Assembly: GCA_033765345.1 (NCBI GenBank)
Contig: JANRIC010000089.1
Location: 1-14,878 of the forward strand
Direction of reading: 5' to 3'
Length of the DNA stretch: 14,878 bases
Source: JANRIC01 sp033765345
GTDB taxonomy: Bacteria; Bacteroidota; Bacteroidia; Cytophagales; Microscillaceae
Positions 13,006 through 14,878 of this stretch are shown here, in pieces. Position numbers and translations under genes: made by a program. Below the pieces are notes generated by a model that was given only the letters and a program-made list of their open reading frames with translations, had not been told where the DNA came from and made no database searches. Position 1 is the stretch's first letter; each line of letters starts with the position of its first letter.

Positions 13006-14334
13006 ATGAATATAGTAACCGGAGATCAGGAATTTTTTAAGGGTATCGGAAAAATATCCTTTGAGGGCAAAAGCTCTAAAAACCCTCTTGCTTTTAAATT
13101 TTATGATGAAAATCTTGTAGTCGGAGGCAAAACGCTCAAAGACCACCTTAGATTTGCCATCGCTTACTGGCATACCTTCTGTGGTACAGGTGGTGATCCT
13201 TTTGGCATCGGTACCAAAAATTTCCCCTGGCTACAAAAATCCGACGCCCTAGCCCGCGCCAAAGACAAAATGGACGCAGCTTTTGAATTTATCACCAAAA
13301 TGGGGACTCCTTATTATTGCTTCCACGATTTTGACCTGGTAGACGAAGGCGCGACGATTGCCGAATCAGAAGCCCGTTTACAAGCCATCGTAGATTATGC
13401 TGCTCAAAAACAACAAGCCTCTGGCGTAAAATTACTTTGGGGTACTGCCAATCTTTTCTCCAATCCCCGCTATATGAACGGTGCCGCTACCAATCCCGAC
13501 TTTCAGGTAGTGACCTATGCAGCTACTCAGGTAAAAAATGCCCTCGATGCTACTATTCGTCTGGGTGGAGAAAATTATGTGTTCTGGGGTGGTCGTGAAG
13601 GTTATCTCTCTCTCCTCAATACCGACCTTAAGCGTGAAAGAGAGCACATGGCACGCTTCTTACACCTGGCTCGTGACTATGGCCGCAAAAACGGATTTAC
13701 GGGTTCTTTCCTCATAGAGCCTAAACCCTGCGAACCTACCAAACATCAATATGACTATGACGCTGCCACAGTGATCGGCTTCCTGAGAGAATTTGACCTC
13801 ATGGATGATTTCAAGCTTAACCTTGAGGTAAACCACGCTACCCTGGCGGGTCATACTTTTGACCACGAACTAAGAGTGGCCGCCGATGCAGGTATGCTGG
13901 GCAGTATCGATGCCAACCGAGGCGACGATCAAAACGGCTGGGATACTGACCAATTCCCAGTAAACCTGTACGAACTCACAGAATCTATGCTTGTTATCTT
14001 AGATGCTGGTGGATTCCAGACCGGAGGCATTAACTTTGATGCCAAAACCCGCCGTAACTCTACCGATCTGGCAGATATTTTCTATGCACACATCGGAGGT
14101 ATGGATAATTTCGCCCGCGCTTTGATCATAGCCCATCAGATTATGGAGGAATCCGACTATAAAGCCATGTTAAAAGAGCGTTATGCTTCCTTTGACCAAG
14201 GTTCAGGAAAAGCTTTTGAAACCGGAGAACTTACCCTGGAAGCCCTCCGTGACCTTGCCATTCAGGACGGAGAACCTGCCCAAATCAGCGGTAAACAGGA
14301 ATTGATCGAGAATCTGATCAATCAGTTTATTTAA
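13006..14334 (+). CDS. xylA: Xylose isomerase (class II)
   Basis: This 442-residue cytoplasmic TIM-barrel enzyme interconverts D-xylose and D-xylulose. Length and the N-terminal FKGIGKISFEG...AYWHTFCGTGGDPFG mark it as class II. Both family signatures are present: FHDFDLVDEG (catalytic His107 and Asp110) and LIEPKPCEP (Glu238). Metal ligands are complete: Glu238, Glu274 and His277 (LEVNHATLAGHTF), Asp302, Asp313 and Asp315 (DANRGDDQNGWDTDQFP) and Asp345 (GGINFDAK). These are the classic class II positions offset uniformly by six. The VFWGGREGY motif is also intact. It is the last gene of the operon though it catalyses the first step; a GC-rich hairpin follows 57 bp after its stop. Confidence is very high. 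Confidence 0.97.
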   Translation: MNIVTGDQEFFKGIGKISFEGKSSKNPLAFKFYDENLVVGGKTLKDHLRFAIAYWHTFCGTGGDPFGIGTKNFPWLQKSDALARAKDKMDAAFEFITKMGTPYYCFHDFDLVDEGATIAESEARLQAIVDYAAQKQQASGVKLLWGTANLFSNPRYMNGAATNPDFQVVTYAATQVKNALDATIRLGGENYVFWGGREGYLSLLNTDLKREREHMARFLHLARDYGRKNGFTGSFLIEPKPCEPTKHQYDYDAATVIGFLREFDLMDDFKLNLEVNHATLAGHTFDHELRVAADAGMLGSIDANRGDDQNGWDTDQFPVNLYELTESMLVILDAGGFQTGGINFDAKTRRNSTDLADIFYAHIGGMDNFARALIIAHQIMEESDYKAMLKERYASFDQGSGKAFETGELTLEALRDLAIQDGEPAQISGKQELIENLINQFI

Positions 14335-14390
14335 ACCGGGATTGGGAGTAAGGGGTTCTTTATAATTTTACTTGAAGATAAATCTACTCA

Positions 14391-14423
14391 AACGACGGGG
14401 TCGCTTTAAGCAACTCCGTCGTT
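14391..14423 (+). terminator. GC-rich hairpin after xylA, probable operon terminator
   Basis: AACGACGGGGT (14391-14401) pairs with ACTCCGTCGTT (14413-14423): ten Watson-Crick pairs and one G-U, with an 11-nt loop. It is the strongest hairpin found in the window and sits 57 bp after the xylA stop. The sequence after it (GCGATTTCAC) lacks a real U-tract, so termination might need Rho or the hairpin may instead protect the 3' end of the mRNA. Confidence 0.5.
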
Positions 14424-14450
14424 GCGATTTCACAAAGAGCCACAAAAAAA

Positions 14451-14878
14451 AGCTTGCCGTCACCTGACGAGAAGAAAAAAATACGAAAAAAAGCTCGCCG
14501 CTACCCGACGAGAAGAAAAAAATACGAAAAAAAGCTCGCCGCCACCTGACGAGAAGAAAAAAATACGAAAAAAAGCTCGCCGCCACCTGAGGAGAAGAAA
14601 AAAATACGAAAAAAAGCTCGCCGTCACCTGACGAGAAGAAAAAAATACGAAAAAAAGCTCGCCGCCACCTGAGGAGAAGAAAAAAATACGAAAAAAAGCT
14701 CGCTGCTACCCGACGAGAAGAAAAAAATACGAAAAAAAGCTCGCCGCCACCTGAGGAGAAGAAAAAAATACGAAAAAAAGCTTGCCGCCACCTGAGGAGA
14801 AGAAAAAAATACGAAAAAAAGCTTGCCGCCACCTGAGGAGAAGAAAAAAATACGAAAAAAAGCTTGCCGCCACCTGAG
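14451..14878. repeat. 41-bp tandem repeat array, ten full units plus a partial one at the window edge
   Basis: Units begin with AGCT at 14451, 14492, 14533, 14574, 14615, 14656, 14697, 14738, 14779, 14820 and 14861, an exact 41-bp period with no insertions or deletions. The eleventh is cut at 18 bp by the window end, so the array continues. Each unit has a GC-rich half (AGCTCGCCGCCACCTGAGGA) and an A-rich half containing two A7 runs separated by TACG. Copies differ only at unit positions 5, 8, 10, 11, 15 and 18, nearly all C/T; positions 19-41 are identical in every full copy. 41 is not a multiple of three, and the open frame on the minus strand arises only because the unit has no stop there, so it is not coding. 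No gene is seen from 14335 to the end. Confidence 0.95.

Noticed and set aside
14422..14631. Open 69-codon Lys/Arg-rich frame on the plus strand
   Set aside because: It is made of the same tandem repeat and ends once the drifting frame meets a TGA in a unit. There is no independent evidence of coding.
14368..14832. Open 154-codon frame on the minus strand, rich in Phe and Arg (FFSYFFLLLRWRR pattern)
   Set aside because: The 41-bp unit contains no stop codon in any minus-strand frame, so it is open by composition. It lacks an ATG start, has a period of 41 residues simply because three units make 123 bp, and resembles no protein.
14451..14878. CRISPR array
   Set aside because: The period is 41 bp with no unique spacers; copies are directly abutted and differ by single bases only, so it is a minisatellite.

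Overview
The window looks like a chromosomal segment of a Bacteroidota bacterium, probably of the Cytophagales. The pointers are Bacteroidota-type -7 elements (close to TAnnTTTG) in place of sigma70 -10 boxes, starts without a clear Shine-Dalgarno sequence, a class II xylose isomerase, a TPR/coiled-coil/SpoIIE-type phosphatase of the kind common in this group, and the DUF1703-type ATPase/nuclease family that is expanded there. This assignment is inferred from family content only.

Layout. Positions 1-879 (+) hold the C-terminal part of an AAA-like ATPase/PD-(D/E)XK nuclease-fold protein cut by the window edge. At 1041-1937 (+) is a secreted SH3-like protein of unknown role. At 2099-3450 (+) is a tight pair, a zinc-ribbon protein and a HAD-family phosphatase. 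Convergent to these, on the minus strand (3482-8562), is a pair transcribed leftward: first a large membrane-anchored sensor phosphatase (TPR, coiled coil, TM, coiled coil, PP2C), then a large exported protein of unknown function whose C-terminus looks like an outer-membrane beta-barrel. A 386-bp AT-rich divergent intergenic region (8563-8948) follows, with three inverted repeats and a good Bacteroidota-type promoter.

From 8949 to 14334 (+) runs a compact five-gene D-xylose operon: small transaldolase, split transketolase (N- and C-subunits), xylulokinase and xylose isomerase. Together these take D-xylose to xylulose, to xylulose-5-phosphate, and then through the non-oxidative pentose phosphate pathway to fructose-6-phosphate and glyceraldehyde-3-phosphate. 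No transporter, epimerase or XylR-type regulator is present in the window. The gene order is the reverse of the pathway order.

Downstream of xylA is a GC-rich hairpin, then a 41-bp tandem array (ten full copies plus a partial one) running off the right edge. It has two A7 tracts per unit about one helical turn apart, and all sequence variation between copies lies in the GC-rich half. The strongest candidates for new biology are this array and a 27-bp near-perfect dyad lying on the xylose-operon promoter. I found no phage, CRISPR, insertion sequence, tRNA or rRNA.
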